64,000 nt of DNA, taken from Nemertoderma westbladi (lineage: Eukaryota > Xenacoelomorpha > Nemertodermatida > Nemertodermatidae). The notes beneath the pieces are model-generated. The model was not told the origin of the DNA and searched no databases. It was given only the letters and a program-made list of their open reading frames with translations. This document shows positions 40,694 through 51,823 of this stretch, piece by piece. Position 1 is the stretch's first letter; each line of letters starts with the position of its first letter. The position numbers were made by a program, and so were the translations under genes. The stretch is taken from the NCBI GenBank assembly GCA_032718475.1, contig JAUCBJ010001204.1, forward strand, positions 40,618 through 104,617. The letters are read 5' to 3'.

Positions 40694-42510
40694 ATTAATC
40701 TGGAGCTCCACGTTGCTGAAATATTGATGGTAGGTAAACAAAATGGTGATTCTACTAATCCTTATTTATGAATTAATGATACAAAATCAGTAAAAAATGC
40801 ACCATAAAAATAAAAAGAGGACCGCAAAAACAATATTACTTTTAGGGCTTTTTTTTTATTAGCAATAAATTTTTATTATTTAAGTTAATTTTATGAAACC
40901 AAATCATTATAGGCGCTAATTACTTGTTTTTATCTATGTTTATATCTTTCCATTTGACTACTAATAGCAGCACCGCATCGAACCGATATTTTTCCATTTT
41001 GGACTGTGAAAATGTATTCGCAAAAATTATGGGCGAGGGTTAACAACACGGTTGAATAATGTGTACAACTGATCGTCTCACAGAATAACAAGAATTGCCG
41101 GAGCCGTGGAAAACAAATCCAATAAATTTGTATAGGGCAGATCGATATTATAACCTTTGAGTTGACCACCTCAAACCGCCACAGAATATAAAAAAAATCC
41201 AGTATTTCATTAGCGAATAACCAATAAATGAATAATTTTAATGTAAACTGACATTAAGTCAAGAACATATAACTCCACAGTCAACTGGATTAGGGACTTA
41301 GGGAGTTTAATGTTGTACTAAAAGCCATCCCGTACAATATTTTTGGATGTTAAACATTGTCAAAAGTTATTGTGAGAACATTATTTTTCAAGTGTTATTT
41401 TATTATATATATAATTACATTGTTATATTTTACTAAGTTCTAGAACGATAAGCTAAATAAATAATAATGTGAATTGTCTGGATCATTAAACAGTGATATC
41501 TGAACACAACAATATATTTTAGATTGACAAAAATATACTTTCAATTGAATATCGATTAATTTCGATAATAAATACTTGTAAATATTTAATATAGGATTGT
41601 TTTTAGTTTAAATAAACTCAATTCAACATTCTGGTAGATATTGCAAAATAAACTATCTGACAAATACAACCACCAACCTAATGTAGCCACAGTTGAAAAT
41701 CATAAATAAACAGTTAATTATATTATATCTGTGTAATATGACGTCTCCACCATAAAATAATGTACGTGGTTGATAAATATTTGAAAAATTAAACTATTGA
41801 CTGAAAAACTTGTCGTAACTTAATGATTAGGTCCCGCCCCCTTATAGTTTTAAAATTTCAATCAAAAGCGACGATATTTGGAAAGGCGAATTGGGAAATC
41901 GGCTTTCAATTTCAGCCTAAATCGACGCCGAGAATAATTATCTTACCGAATTTGGTTACATTGGAGATATAATTGTTAATAAGTTGTTGTTCGATTAAGG
42001 GGGATGGACCGATGGTGTAATGTAGTAAAACGGTATATAAATGCCCTCCCGGGGTATTCCCCCGCTCACAAGTGGTGCATTCTGTTAGTATCTCGAGTAG
42101 TTAGAATTATAGGAATGTTAAGTCGAGCTTTCCTACGAAACATAAATTCTTCACTCGCTACAATTTGAAAGTTATTATATAACACAAATATGTGGTGAAT
42201 CCTAGTAACTAGAAGCGATAATAACAGTAAATAAACGAAACGTCGACAACCCAAAGTTTAATCCCAACAGCGACCGCCCATAAATACAACTGTCCAACAT
42301 TTTAACCAAATGTTCTGTTCAACGAAGTAACAACATGTCGAGTCTATCAATGTAACAGTCCAACAAGCATCAATGTGAAACGTAACTAAATAAAGTCCAA
42401 CAATGTAATGTAACTAGAGAACAGTACCGGTATATACAAATATTCAACAAAGTTTTACATTTTAGTATTTGACCCCGGGTTGGTGAGGCTTCCTTCCTAC
42501 ACCCCGGGCC
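40694..42510. other. AT-rich intergenic region, 3' flank of TMEM59
   Basis: No gene. At 41831-42040 a stretch (GGTCCCGCCCCCTTATAG ... GATGGTGTAATG) looks like a strongly diverged relative of the 39961-40693 element. Otherwise AT-rich. Confidence 0.4.
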
Positions 42511-43617
42511 CTACACCACGTGTTTATCCACCGATATGAGCGGCGTTTTATCCGGCAATGGGCCCGCTAGATCCCCGGACAACGGCTGAAACGTCAACAA
42601 CTTCTCGGGCATCAGCGCGACGACTTTCTTCTTCTCCACCGATTTCGCGGCCTTTCTGCGCGCCGCGGTGGCGCAAAGCAACCACATAACGGCGATAACA
42701 CTAAACCCTAGCGTACCGATGAGCATCCAGTGGGTGACGCCCAACTTACAGTTGAGCAACCGGCGTATAGCAGAGAAGATACCGCGGTTGTAATTGTTTG
42801 ACTCCTCGAAGTTGATATCTTGATCTTCCTTATTGAGATGATCCCTTACCATATCGTTAGAAACAAATTCGCCGCCCAAATCTTCTGGTTTATCATCTAA
42901 AACATATTGGTCATTCCAAACAGAAGCGTCTTCCTCTATCTCAGGTTCTTCTTCTTCATCTACCCAGGAATCTTTATCAACCCTGACATTCCCGTCTGCA
43001 TCGATGGTTTTCTCTCTTATATGGACCTCCCCATCCGCGCCTCTTTGTATGGAAACCATATGACCGGCGACTCCTTTAGGGAGACCCATTGCGTCGAAGG
43101 GGTCCTCAGAACCGCCCTCGAAGAACGAGCGCATATTCTGCATCATAGAGAGCATGCGGTCGGTGATGGAATCAAGGTTGCCGGGTTCCGCTTCGCTGCC
43201 AATATCGAACGGAGGGAATAGGATCTGGTCGGATATTCTTCCTAGAGGGATAATGCTGATGCCGCGATCCGCGCTCCCCGTTGGGTTAGCGGTGAACTGG
43301 TAGCAGCAGCCGGAATCGCCGCAAACATTGTCGAGCTCATCGTCGATAGGGTAATTCTCTTTACACGATAGGGAGCAGTCCTCGATAGCATCGTTGACGT
43401 CGTTGTCTATCAGCTGAATAACATTGTAAAGCGCGCAACCTTTTGAGCACGCTCCAACCCTGGCATCATTCCCATCGAAGGTATCCAAGCAATATGTGAC
43501 GCACGAGCGATCTGTGTTCTCTATAACGCTGTCGTTACATGTTAGCGCGGCTTGTGTCGTTTGGGTACTCGCGATAATGAGCAGTGCGAGATAAACCGAA
43601 CCCCCCATAAAATACAT
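42511..43617 (-). CDS. TMEM59: TMEM59 family type I membrane protein, single exon, 368 aa
   Basis: TMEM59 proteins are Golgi/endosomal type I membrane proteins linked in vertebrates to glycosylation control and an ATG16L1-dependent autophagy route. Seen here: a signal peptide at 1-23 (MYFMGGSVYLALLIIASTQT...A), a cysteine-rich lumenal domain with CSKGCALYNVIQLIDNDVND (lines up with CQRGCRLFSICQFVDDGI in vertebrates) and SCKENY, a long acidic stretch at about 210-270, one membrane segment at about 297-319 (LIGTLGFSVIAVMWLLCATA), and a cytosolic tail with AGPLPDKTPLISV that matches the AGPLPTKVNL end of the vertebrate protein. The start is at ATG 43617; a second Met is at residue 4. Usual length is about 320-340. 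No introns, unlike vertebrate TMEM59. I did not find a clear WD40-binding ATG16L1 motif. Confidence 0.88.
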   Translation of the reverse strand: MYFMGGSVYLALLIIASTQTTQAALTCNDSVIENTDRSCVTYCLDTFDGNDARVGACSKGCALYNVIQLIDNDVNDAIEDCSLSCKENYPIDDELDNVCGDSGCCYQFTANPTGSADRGISIIPLGRISDQILFPPFDIGSEAEPGNLDSITDRMLSMMQNMRSFFEGGSEDPFDAMGLPKGVAGHMVSIQRGADGEVHIREKTIDADGNVRVDKDSWVDEEEEPEIEEDASVWNDQYVLDDKPEDLGGEFVSNDMVRDHLNKEDQDINFEESNNYNRGIFSAIRRLLNCKLGVTHWMLIGTLGFSVIAVMWLLCATAARRKAAKSVEKKKVVALMPEKLLTFQPLSGDLAGPLPDKTPLISVDKHVV

Positions 43618-44657
43618 TGTCTAAAGTCAGAAAGTCAAATGAAGTCAAAATCAAAAGTAAGGCCTACTGAATTATGTTATGCAAACAGCCTACCTATCGG
43701 TACGCACGCGGTACCTACCTCAGTTTTATATATACTTTACTGCTTTAATAAACCTAATCTTTTAAGGTTGAGGCAGTTAAGGTTGATGGTAAGTGTTGGT
43801 CAATTCGCTCCTAGAAAGACCCATTAGTTTATTATGATATTGTCAGAATCGAGTCTAACTGCCCATATAACTGTAGAGTGACTTGTTCGGCTTCTCAATG
43901 TATGAATGTAAAGTGTGTCCAGATTTATATAGCTGCAGCTGCCCTGCCACGTTAGTTAAAATATAGAATCAGGACATTAAGCCCAAAATACCTTCCAGAC
44001 CCTAAGGCCATCAAGGAACACAAAACAAAACAAACAAAAAACACAAACAAAAGTATAGTATCAGGACATTAAGCCCAAAATACCTTCCAGACCCTAAGGC
44101 CATAAGGAACACAAAATAAAACAAACAAAAAACATAAACAAAATATATTATACCATGCTCCACATACAAGTATGTATCGCAACCCTAACCCTAAAACCTA
44201 ACCGCCATACACTAAATGATACCGGTATTAAACTGCACAAAAGCTAAGCCTATATTCTATAAGAAAATATATGACATTTTTGTCGCCGTGAAAGAGGTAG
44301 GACTAAGACAAAAATAATTAATTTGTTAAAAATATGGTTGCGTTTCGGCGTCTAGGACCAGTACGCGCTAATCCTCGACACCTCATCAGCTGGACAGGGA
44401 ATTAGCCAAGCCTAACTATATTGCACCATTGACCTAAATTAATCGCACCATCAACTCAGTTACCACTCAGCCCAAACAGACTTCAGACCTCAGAAACATT
44501 GGAACCCTATAGGCCTACGGTAAATAAACATGTTACCAATGGAAAACTGGTAGTTTGCTAGAGCAAACACACAGCACAAAAATTATATAAGATTTAACAA
44601 CATGCAGTGATGCCAGAGTTCTGCTCTATCCCAGTAAAAATTCGGGATATTCATATG
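43618..44657. other. intergenic upstream of TMEM59 with dispersed direct repeats
   Basis: The TMEM59 promoter should be at the left end; no core motif is obvious. 43963-44053 and 44055-44315 are copies of the repeat described at 44761-45022. Confidence 0.45.
44055..44315 (+). repeat. direct repeat, 261 bp, copy matching 44761-45022
   Basis: Begins ATAGTATCAGGACATTAAGC and ends with the GACTAAGACAAAAATA block. Over 97 percent identical by eye to 44761-45022. A truncated copy precedes it at 43963-44053. Confidence 0.92.
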
Positions 44658-45123
44658 TGATAATTGAATGTACCGACATACTGACTAACAGGGGGTTGTG
44701 ATGTATATATTAACTTTAAGGTAAACACTAGAGTCTTACACCCTTAAACTACAAAAAAATATAGAATCAGGACATTAAGCCCAAAATACCTTCCAGACCC
44801 TAAGGCCATAAAGGAACACAAAACAAAACAAACAAAAAACATAAACAAAATATATTATACCATGCTCCACATACAAGTATGTATCGCAACCCTAACCCTA
44901 AAACCTAACCGCCATACACTAAATGATACCGGTATTAAACTGCACAAAAGCTAAGCCTATATTCTATAAGAAAATATATGACATTTTTGTCGCCGTGAAA
45001 GAGGTAGGACTAAGACAAAAATAGTAGTTTAAGGGTGTAAGACTCTAGTCTAGTGTTTACCTTAAAGTTAATATATACATCACAACCCCCTGTTAGTCAG
45101 TATGTCGGTACATTCAATTATCA
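44658..45123. mobile_element. inverted-repeat element, 466 bp, about 95-bp arms
   Basis: Arms 44658-44752 (TGATAATTGAATGTACCGAC...) and 45025-45123 are reverse complements with only a 5-bp difference (TAGTC insertion). The interior is one copy of the 261-bp direct repeat. It looks like a young non-autonomous DNA element. Confidence 0.85.
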
Positions 45124-45216
45124 CCTTAGTTAAAGACAGTGCATGGTGCATGTAAACACATACATGTAGCGCATTCCATTTTTAGGGGTAGGCCTATGTC
45201 AGGTATGTATCTCTAC

Positions 45217-46330
45217 TACTACTAGGATCGGCATGCTGCATTGCAGCTGCATTTTTAAGAATGCTGTGCCGGCTTGTCAACAAAATTGCACCGCCACAAC
45301 TCCCTATCACCCGTGACATTTGCTAGATCATCCGCATCTTCAAGGCCAGTGTCCTTTAAGATGCGTCCCAAGAAAGTCATGGGCTGTCCACCATGCTTAT
45401 TCACACCATGAGGCTGCCAAAGTACAAGATTATGCACTGGCTGCGGCTGGTCCTCACGGCGAAAGCAATGTCCTGCAAAGAGCAAAGCGGAGGCGATTTT
45501 GTTCTAGTGTCAAGCTTGGGGGAACCAATGAGACACCTCCAATGTTATATAGTGTCTGGTTGGAGATGTGTGCATTGTACTTGACACAATGAACCCGGCG
45601 TAGCATTCTTGTGAATGTGCCATCCAGAGATTTGGTGTCCTCAGCAGTTAGAGCCCAGCATGGACTCTCGTAGAGGAGTACTGGAACTACTGCTGCTCTA
45701 AATAATCGGACCTTAAGTTTCCGATTAATTCTCGTTGACTTCCAAATTCTGGAAAGCCTATTCAAGGCTGCCCATGCCTTTCCCCAACGTATTCGAAGGT
45801 CCTCACCTGACTTCCGGATCCATGATCCCAGGTAACAGAAGTCGTCCACATGCTCAAGCATACCATCCTTTGAGCTTATGCTCATCTGATCACAGACTTG
45901 CTGAGGACTTTCAAAGTTAACTGTCAAAATTTTGGTCTTTCTGGAGTTAATAAAAAGACCAACACTAGAAGCAGCATGTTCTAATGAGCTGAGGAGCCGT
46001 TGGGCTCCCTCTAATGATTCTTAGAGTACTCCTAACACCTAAGTCATCAGCAAAGTCTAGATCAGTTAGGTACTTGGCAGGATTTCCTCGACTTCTGGAG
46101 CCAGTAGGTGGAGTTATCATCACCCCATCTGCCCATCAGCCATCATCATTATGATGATCTAAGGACATGTGTAGAACATAGTCAACCACAATAATGAACA
46201 AGAATGGTCCAAGTGTGTCTCCTTGGAGGACGCCCCATAACACAGTAACACTTAAAATGGTTCTGTGTCACCGTCAACAGTAGACACAAATGTTGTCTAA
46301 CCATCGTATACTGATCTGATTGCTGCAATA
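45217..46330 (-). pseudogene. LINE reverse-transcriptase remnant, copy 2
   Basis: The best copy of the LINE family in the window. Reading from 46330 down: GVLQGDTLGPFLFIIVVDYV (RT palm block), then LTDLDFADDL with the catalytic FADD at about 46050-46061, then a frameshift/stop area near 46020-45930, then DFCYLGSWIRKSGEDLRIR, RLFRAAVVPVLLYESPCWAL (thumb-side block), and a GHCFRREDQPQPVHNLVLW tail, ending at 45257. The 3' end GCATGCCGATCCTAGTAGTAGTAG runs into a short (TAG)n tail at about 45217. 5'-truncated with stops, so not active. Confidence 0.85.
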
Positions 46331-46357
46331 ATTTCAACAGGAATCCCATACTATGTA

Positions 46358-46545
46358 TCTCGAGTCCGAGTGCACCCCATCAACAGCCGACTGCACCCCT
46401 CCTGACTGCCTGAGTGCACCACTTCCGAGTGCTGGAGTGCACCCCTCCCGAGTGCACCACTTCCGAGTGTACCCCTCCCGAGTGCACCACTTCCGACAGT
46501 CCGAGTGCAGCACTTCCGAGTGCAACCCTCCCGACTGCCCGAGTC
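46358..46545 (+). repeat. 15-bp minisatellite (CCGAGTGCACCACTT type)
   Basis: About a dozen diverged copies of CCGAGTGCACCACTT and CCGAGTGCACCCCTC. Open frames across it are repeat artefacts. Confidence 0.8.
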
Positions 46546-46549
46546 CAGC

Positions 46550-46665
46550 TTAGATGTTCACGTGCTGCTCGAAATCCCAGACTAGTTAACCAGTCCAGCA
46601 GTCAGCTTAGTTGTGTTGTTCACGTGCTGCTCGAAGTCCCAGACTAGTTAACCAGTCAGCTTAGT
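46550..46665 (+). repeat. tandem duplication interrupted by the foldback element
   Basis: GTTCACGTGCTGCTCGAAR with TCCCAGACTAGTTAACCAGTC occurs twice (about 46556 and 46618). A third, diverged copy (GTTCACGTGGTGCTCTTAGT) lies at 49133, just beyond the right end of the 46666-49119 element, so that element inserted into this repeat. Confidence 0.75.
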
Positions 46666-47296
46666 CAGTAGGGAACATACCCTTAAATAAGCTCCAAAAC
46701 TGGGTTCTTATTTAAGGAAAATGGCTCTTATTTAGGGGTTTTTGGGCCTTTTTTGGATATTTTTTCGATATAATATGCAATAACTTATTTCAGGAAAAAA
46801 TACCGCATAATTTAATTTCGCAATGTAAAAGTTGGGTCTTTCTTGAACATACAGCAAAAAACCAGAAAACATTTCACCGTCCGGTTTTTTTTCTACAAGC
46901 GTTTTAAAATTGCATCAAAAATATGACTAGTTCTTAAATAAGGGGATTTTTTAAATTTACCTTATTTAAGATATCGAAATCGAAAATAAATACCACAAGT
47001 CCCTAAATAAGAACTTTTTGACCTGGGTTTCTTATTTAGGAATACAATTGTATTCCAAAATCTGCACATTCCTTAAATAAAATAAATATTCCTTATTCCT
47101 TACAGTATATGTTACACTTCTTTCATAATTCTTTGATTTATGTCAGTCTGTCTGAATATTGCTAATTGTTGGGTTAAGGATAAGGACAATGGTTGCACTG
47201 CACTCTATAAATCGTCTATAGAATATCGTATCATAATGAAGTTGCTAGCACTGGCATTCTTACCTCACACGGTAGCATAGAATAGCCCATTGATAT

Positions 47297-47668
47297 TCAA
47301 AAGAATAGCCCATCGACCATCTGAGCGCACATCATTGTCACGTATTTCGATGAGACATGACTCAAGTAACTGGACATCGCCGCACAGTTTCGAAAAACTA
47401 ACTTGTGTCCTGCATTTCCTCTTCTGCTCCGCGTTACGCCCCACTTAGATGGATTGTCCTCAATGTTGTACTTGAAAGGTGTGAAAAAAAAACCAATGTC
47501 AATGTCATGTCTCATGTCAATAGGCACAAAGATGATTCCGTCCGGCAGCTGATAGCAGGATTCCGCCAGGATAGACGTTAGAAGGTTAAAGATGATGACT
47601 GGGTGACGTTTTTGGCCTAACTGGCTCAGGCAGCAGTGGGACACGTTCGTGGGACCTTTACGCAGCAT
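47297..47668 (-). CDS. unidentified 123-aa ORF inside the foldback element
   Basis: ATG at 47668, open to 47297. Balanced, protein-like composition including SCYQLPDGIIFVPIDMRHDI, GFFFTPFKYNIEDNPSKWGV and CAAMSSYLSHVSSKYVTMMC. It has no known transposase motif. It could be a fragment of a transposase or of a captured host exon. Confidence 0.35.
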   Translation of the reverse strand: MLRKGPTNVSHCCLSQLGQKRHPVIIFNLLTSILAESCYQLPDGIIFVPIDMRHDIDIGFFFTPFKYNIEDNPSKWGVTRSRRGNAGHKLVFRNCAAMSSYLSHVSSKYVTMMCAQMVDGLFF

Positions 47669-48004
47669 GAAGTGAGCAAAGCCTTAGCTAGCCCTAGCTG
47701 ATAGGGGTCCCACCCCATTAACATGTTGTCTTTCGGTAGTCAGAGGTCGTTCAACACAATACTCGTCTCCTTAATTTGCCTCATTGCGTTAGTTTGTTTT
47801 TTACCAAACTTCAGATTATTTCTAATCTTTTGACAGACTACATACCGGTACATACCAAGTTTCGTTTAATTTCATCAAGGAATGACCGAGTTATTAGCGA
47901 TAAAAAATTTACAACGACGACAGACAACTCGTTAATAGCACCCATATGCTAAGGTTTCGCTCACTTGAACGTGGCTCTCCCCCACATTCAATCCGGTTCG
48001 ACGC

Positions 48005-48475
48005 AGTTTGTTGCTCATTGCTGCTCATTGTGCTTTATTATTTCTCATTGTTGGTCATTGTTGCTCGTTGTTGGTCATTGTTGCTTGTTGTTGCTCGTTC
48101 AGTCGTTGTTCCTCATTATTGCTCATTGTTGATCGTTGTTTCTCGCTGTTGCTCATTGTTGCTCGTTGTTGTACTTTATTATTGCTCATTTTTGCTCGTT
48201 GTTGCTCATTGTTTCTCATTGTTGCTCAATGTTACTCGTAGTATTCGTAGTTCTGTAGTTGATCATTGTTACTCATTGTTGCTCGTTCAGTCGTTGTTCC
48301 TCATTATTGCTCGTTGTTGTACTTTAATATTGCTCATTGTTGCTCAATGTTACTCGTTGTTGCTCATTGTTGCTCGTTGTTACTCGTTGTTGCTCGTTGT
48401 TTTGTTACTCATTGTTCATTTGTTGCTCGTTGTTGCTTATTGTTGGTCATTGTTGCTCGTTGTGCATTTTTGCAC
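48005..48475 (+). repeat. TTGCTCATTG / TTGCTCGTTG minisatellite
   Basis: About 40 diverged copies of a 10-12 base unit on one strand. Frames encoding runs of LLIVARCCSLL arise from the repeat. Confidence 0.9.
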
Positions 48476-49119
48476 CTATCAAATTAAGCTCAGAAGCTCC
48501 CTTATCTCGGCATCTTGCAATGTCCTGTAAAGGTTAGGCAGTTAGGAGGTCATAACTGTCATAAGCAGTTAAGGGCAGAAGGAGGACGGGGCTGGGAGAC
48601 GAGGTTATAAGAGACATTATACAGTTATATAAGGATATTTAATTTAATTTATTTAATTTAATATATGAGAAATGAGAAATATTTAATTTATTTAAGGAGT
48701 ATGCAGATTTTGGAATGAAATTGTATACCGGTACCTAAATATGAAACCCATGTCAAAAAGTTCTTATTTAAGGACTTTTAGTATTTATGTGTACAATTTC
48801 GATGTCTTAAATAAGGTAAATTTAAAAAATCCCTCTTATTTAGGAACTGGTCGTATTTTTGATGCAATTTTAAAACGCTTGTAGAAAAAAAACCGGACGG
48901 TGAAATGTTTTCTGGTTTTTTGCATTATGTTCAAGAAAGACCCAACTTTTATATTGTGAAATAAAATTATGCGGTATTTTTACCTGAAACAAGTTCTTGC
49001 ATACTATGTCGAAAAAATATCCAAAAAAGGCCCAAAAACCCCTAAATAAGAGCCATTTTCCTTAAATAAGAACCCAGTTTTGGCTGTTTGGAGCTTATTT
49101 AAGGGTATGTTCCCTACTG

Positions 49120-50889
49120 CCTACTGTTAGTTGTTCACGTGGTGCTCTTAGTCCCGACTAGATAAAACAACAACAATAACTGAATAACGGATGAGTGAGT
49201 TAAACCGATAAGAAATAATTTATTCTGATTCAATGAATTAATTACATTAGTCAGTTAGTCTTACTCTATTCACAGATTCATGCAGTCATGTCAGCATGTA
49301 CCGTATTCAACTGTTCAATGTTAAAACAGATTTCAATTTACCACCAAAATATAGGCAGATAGGTGGCAGATCTGATCTGCCACCCTGCCCTTACCCTTCT
49401 GCCCTTTCCAGCTGTCCAGTACAAATTACATGTCTTTCAGTCATTTGAATTTCCCGTGCTATGGAGCAGGGTTGAGGGTGGCACCTTTTAGGGACTTGTA
49501 TCGTAATCGTATCACAGTACAGTATCCATCCAGGTAACGTATCATTCTGCATTCAGTCATTCAACTACTGAACTACGGTCAGACGGTCCTGCGGTCAGTC
49601 TGTCAGACTGTACATATGACTATTGGCAGATACCGGCTGACCGGTACCAGGCACCAGGCAGCCAGGGTACAGACAGACAGATATAGACATCAACAGGAAA
49701 TTCTGAAATTGTCACATTACATCATTCTGTCATTAGGCCTACTCCAGTACAGCAGTACTCCTACTGCATTTAAGTCTGAAAATTAATGTTTTTATGATAT
49801 GAAATGTTACTGACCGTGCCATACAGTATGAATAGGCCTAATGCCTAATACGACATCACTACCAGTAGCGTATTTCAGTATTTTACTGTATTTAAAAATC
49901 TAATCGTTGTTTAGTACATTACTAAATTACTAGCAAGATTTACCGTACAACTCTACTACAACTCTACGTCTTCAACGTACAACTCTAACCCTGCATACAC
50001 CTGTACACTACACTACGCAATCACTCATATAATCACAACGAATTAGGGGCCGTATTTATAAAGAAGTGACATACAGTACTGCAGCCCTGCTAAATCTCAT
50101 GTCAATTAGATTCAACGTCATGGGTCATGTTAACAATAATTAGAATTTACGTATTATAAAGTACATGTATGTGTATCTCAAATCATGCTATAACCTTTGT
50201 ACTAATTGGATTGAGTGGGTGGTGGGTGTGGTTGGAAGTCGGATGAGCTCTGAGTTGTTTATAATAATCAAGTTTAGCTGTTTAGGACGAAGTTATCGTC
50301 GACTGACCACCCGAACCCCGTGCGGAATAATATTTACCGGGTACCAAAACCAATTATTTAAAAATATAAGTTGATAGTGGAATATTCATATTAATACCAA
50401 AAATACTGTACGTAATAAAGTTCATAAACAGTAATACTGTAATTACAGTATCTTCATGTTTTTTCTACATATATTTGGTTATTTTTTCATGTTATGGAAA
50501 GTTTAGAAATGAAATCATACGACTAAACTAAATCAAATGGATGTCAAATATGAAACCCGGCTTAGGGGTTGAGTTATGGCTGTCTGTTCGTTTCGTTTTA
50601 GTTGGTTTATCTATCAAAATGTAAATTATGACTGAAAGGCAGTAATTAATGTCTTATGATAATTAGGCTATTTAGCAGGTAGCACTTACAATTAATGGTG
50701 TCAAATTTTTTGTTAAATTCTCCCTCATATTTGACTTTTTCCTTATCAAGTTTCACATTTTTTCGGGCGAATCGAACACAGTACCGAAGGCAATTGCCCG
50801 CCTCCCTCCCCTTACTCCGGCACTCACTGTATGTCAGACATACTGGCCTATTTAATTCCACCAAATATGAAAACTAACATTGGAAATGT
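49120..50889. other. intergenic, nothing recognised
   Basis: AT-rich, with ACAGTAC and AGGCCTA words. A minus-strand frame at 50646-50864 has several cysteines, but neither family nor splice context supports it. Confidence 0.35.
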
Positions 50890-51420
50890 CTTGCATACGT
50901 CGCCATGCTGCATTACATTAAGAATGCTGTGATTCCGGCTTCCATCAACAAAATTGCGGCTCAACATCACCCAACTGTATCCCCCATTGCGTTTACGAGA
51001 TTATCCGCACCCATAAGGCCAGTGTCTTTAAGTAGCGTCTCAACAAAGTAATGGGCTGTCCACCATGATTATTTTCTCCATGTGGCTGCCAAAGCACAAG
51101 ATCGTGCAATGACTGGCCCTTGCGGCAAAATCAATTTGCTGCTTAGCGGTGGCGGCTCTGTTCAAGTCCCAAGCTTGGGTAGACCAATGACCCCAGCGAA
51201 GCATTTTGTGTTTGTGCCATCCAGAGATCTGCTGTCATCACCTGATAGAGCCGAGCATCGACTCCAATTTGAGTCTATTGGTGCTCTAAATAATTAATAC
51301 TTATTGCGATTCCGGATTTCCGGGTTCATGACCCCAAGTACAGTAGCATAAGTTATCTACATGCTACAAGAATATCATCCGTGGTGCTTTGGACTCATGA
51401 CCTTTATGGGAGCAATTCCG
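50890..51420 (-). pseudogene. LINE 3'-end fragment, copy 3, strongly decayed
   Basis: Nucleotide match to copies 1 and 2: AAGAATGCTGTG, CAACAAAATTGC, GAGATTATCCGCACC, GGCCAGTGTC and ATGGGCTGTCCACCATGATT occur in the same order as at 45255-45420. No open frame remains. Confidence 0.75.
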
Positions 51421-51731
51421 ATGCCCACGCAACAAACAATGCGATTCGATAGAATTCTATTGTATTGCATTGCAGCAATTGAGATCAAAGAGAATCCAAG
51501 AGATTATCCGAAAAGTGTTGCGAAATTTGTTTGACAGCAGTTTGATAAATTGTCTGTCGTGTCTGATGGCGTCAAACTGTTGATTGATAAACTCCTGTAT
51601 TTCTTACGAAACATAATCACAGAATGGTCGATCCGAGATTTATGGCCATTTTGGTCTGAAATCGAATTATATAAAACAACCCGGGATGGTGTAAACTTTA
51701 AAGTCAATAACTAGCTAAACATTAACTATTA

Positions 51732-51821
51732 AGTGGTGGCAAAAAAAGTGGACTTTTTTGTCTAACGTATATTGAGACAAATAAGAATGCAAGACGAAAT
51801 ATGTTACTTTTTGCCACCACT
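51732..51821. mobile_element. 90-bp MITE with TA target duplication
   Basis: Terminal inverted repeat AGTGGTGGCAAAAA...TTTTTGCCACCACT, with TA immediately on each side (51730-51731 and 51822-51823). This is the signature of a Tc1/mariner-type non-autonomous element. Confidence 0.75.
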
Positions 51822-51823
51822 TA

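Larger units (their letters stand above)
46666..49119. mobile_element. foldback element, 2454 bp, about 430-bp inverted arms
   Basis: Starts CAGTAGGGAACATACCCTTA and ends with the reverse complement at 49119. Arms 46666-47105 and 48690-49119 match over nearly the whole length (for example AAAACATTTCACCGTCCGG and its complement at about 48893-48910), at roughly 90-95 percent identity by eye. The interior contains a 123-codon minus-strand ORF and a TTGCTC minisatellite. Target duplication not evident, possibly because the target was itself repetitive. Confidence 0.88.

Noticed and set aside
47946-48537. 194-codon frame with LLIVARCCSLLLVV runs
   Set aside because: Translation of the TTGCTC minisatellite, not a membrane protein; similar runs appear in several plus-strand frames.
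50646-50864. Cysteine-bearing 72-codon minus-strand frame
   Set aside because: No recognisable spacing or family, AT-rich C-terminal part, no supporting context.
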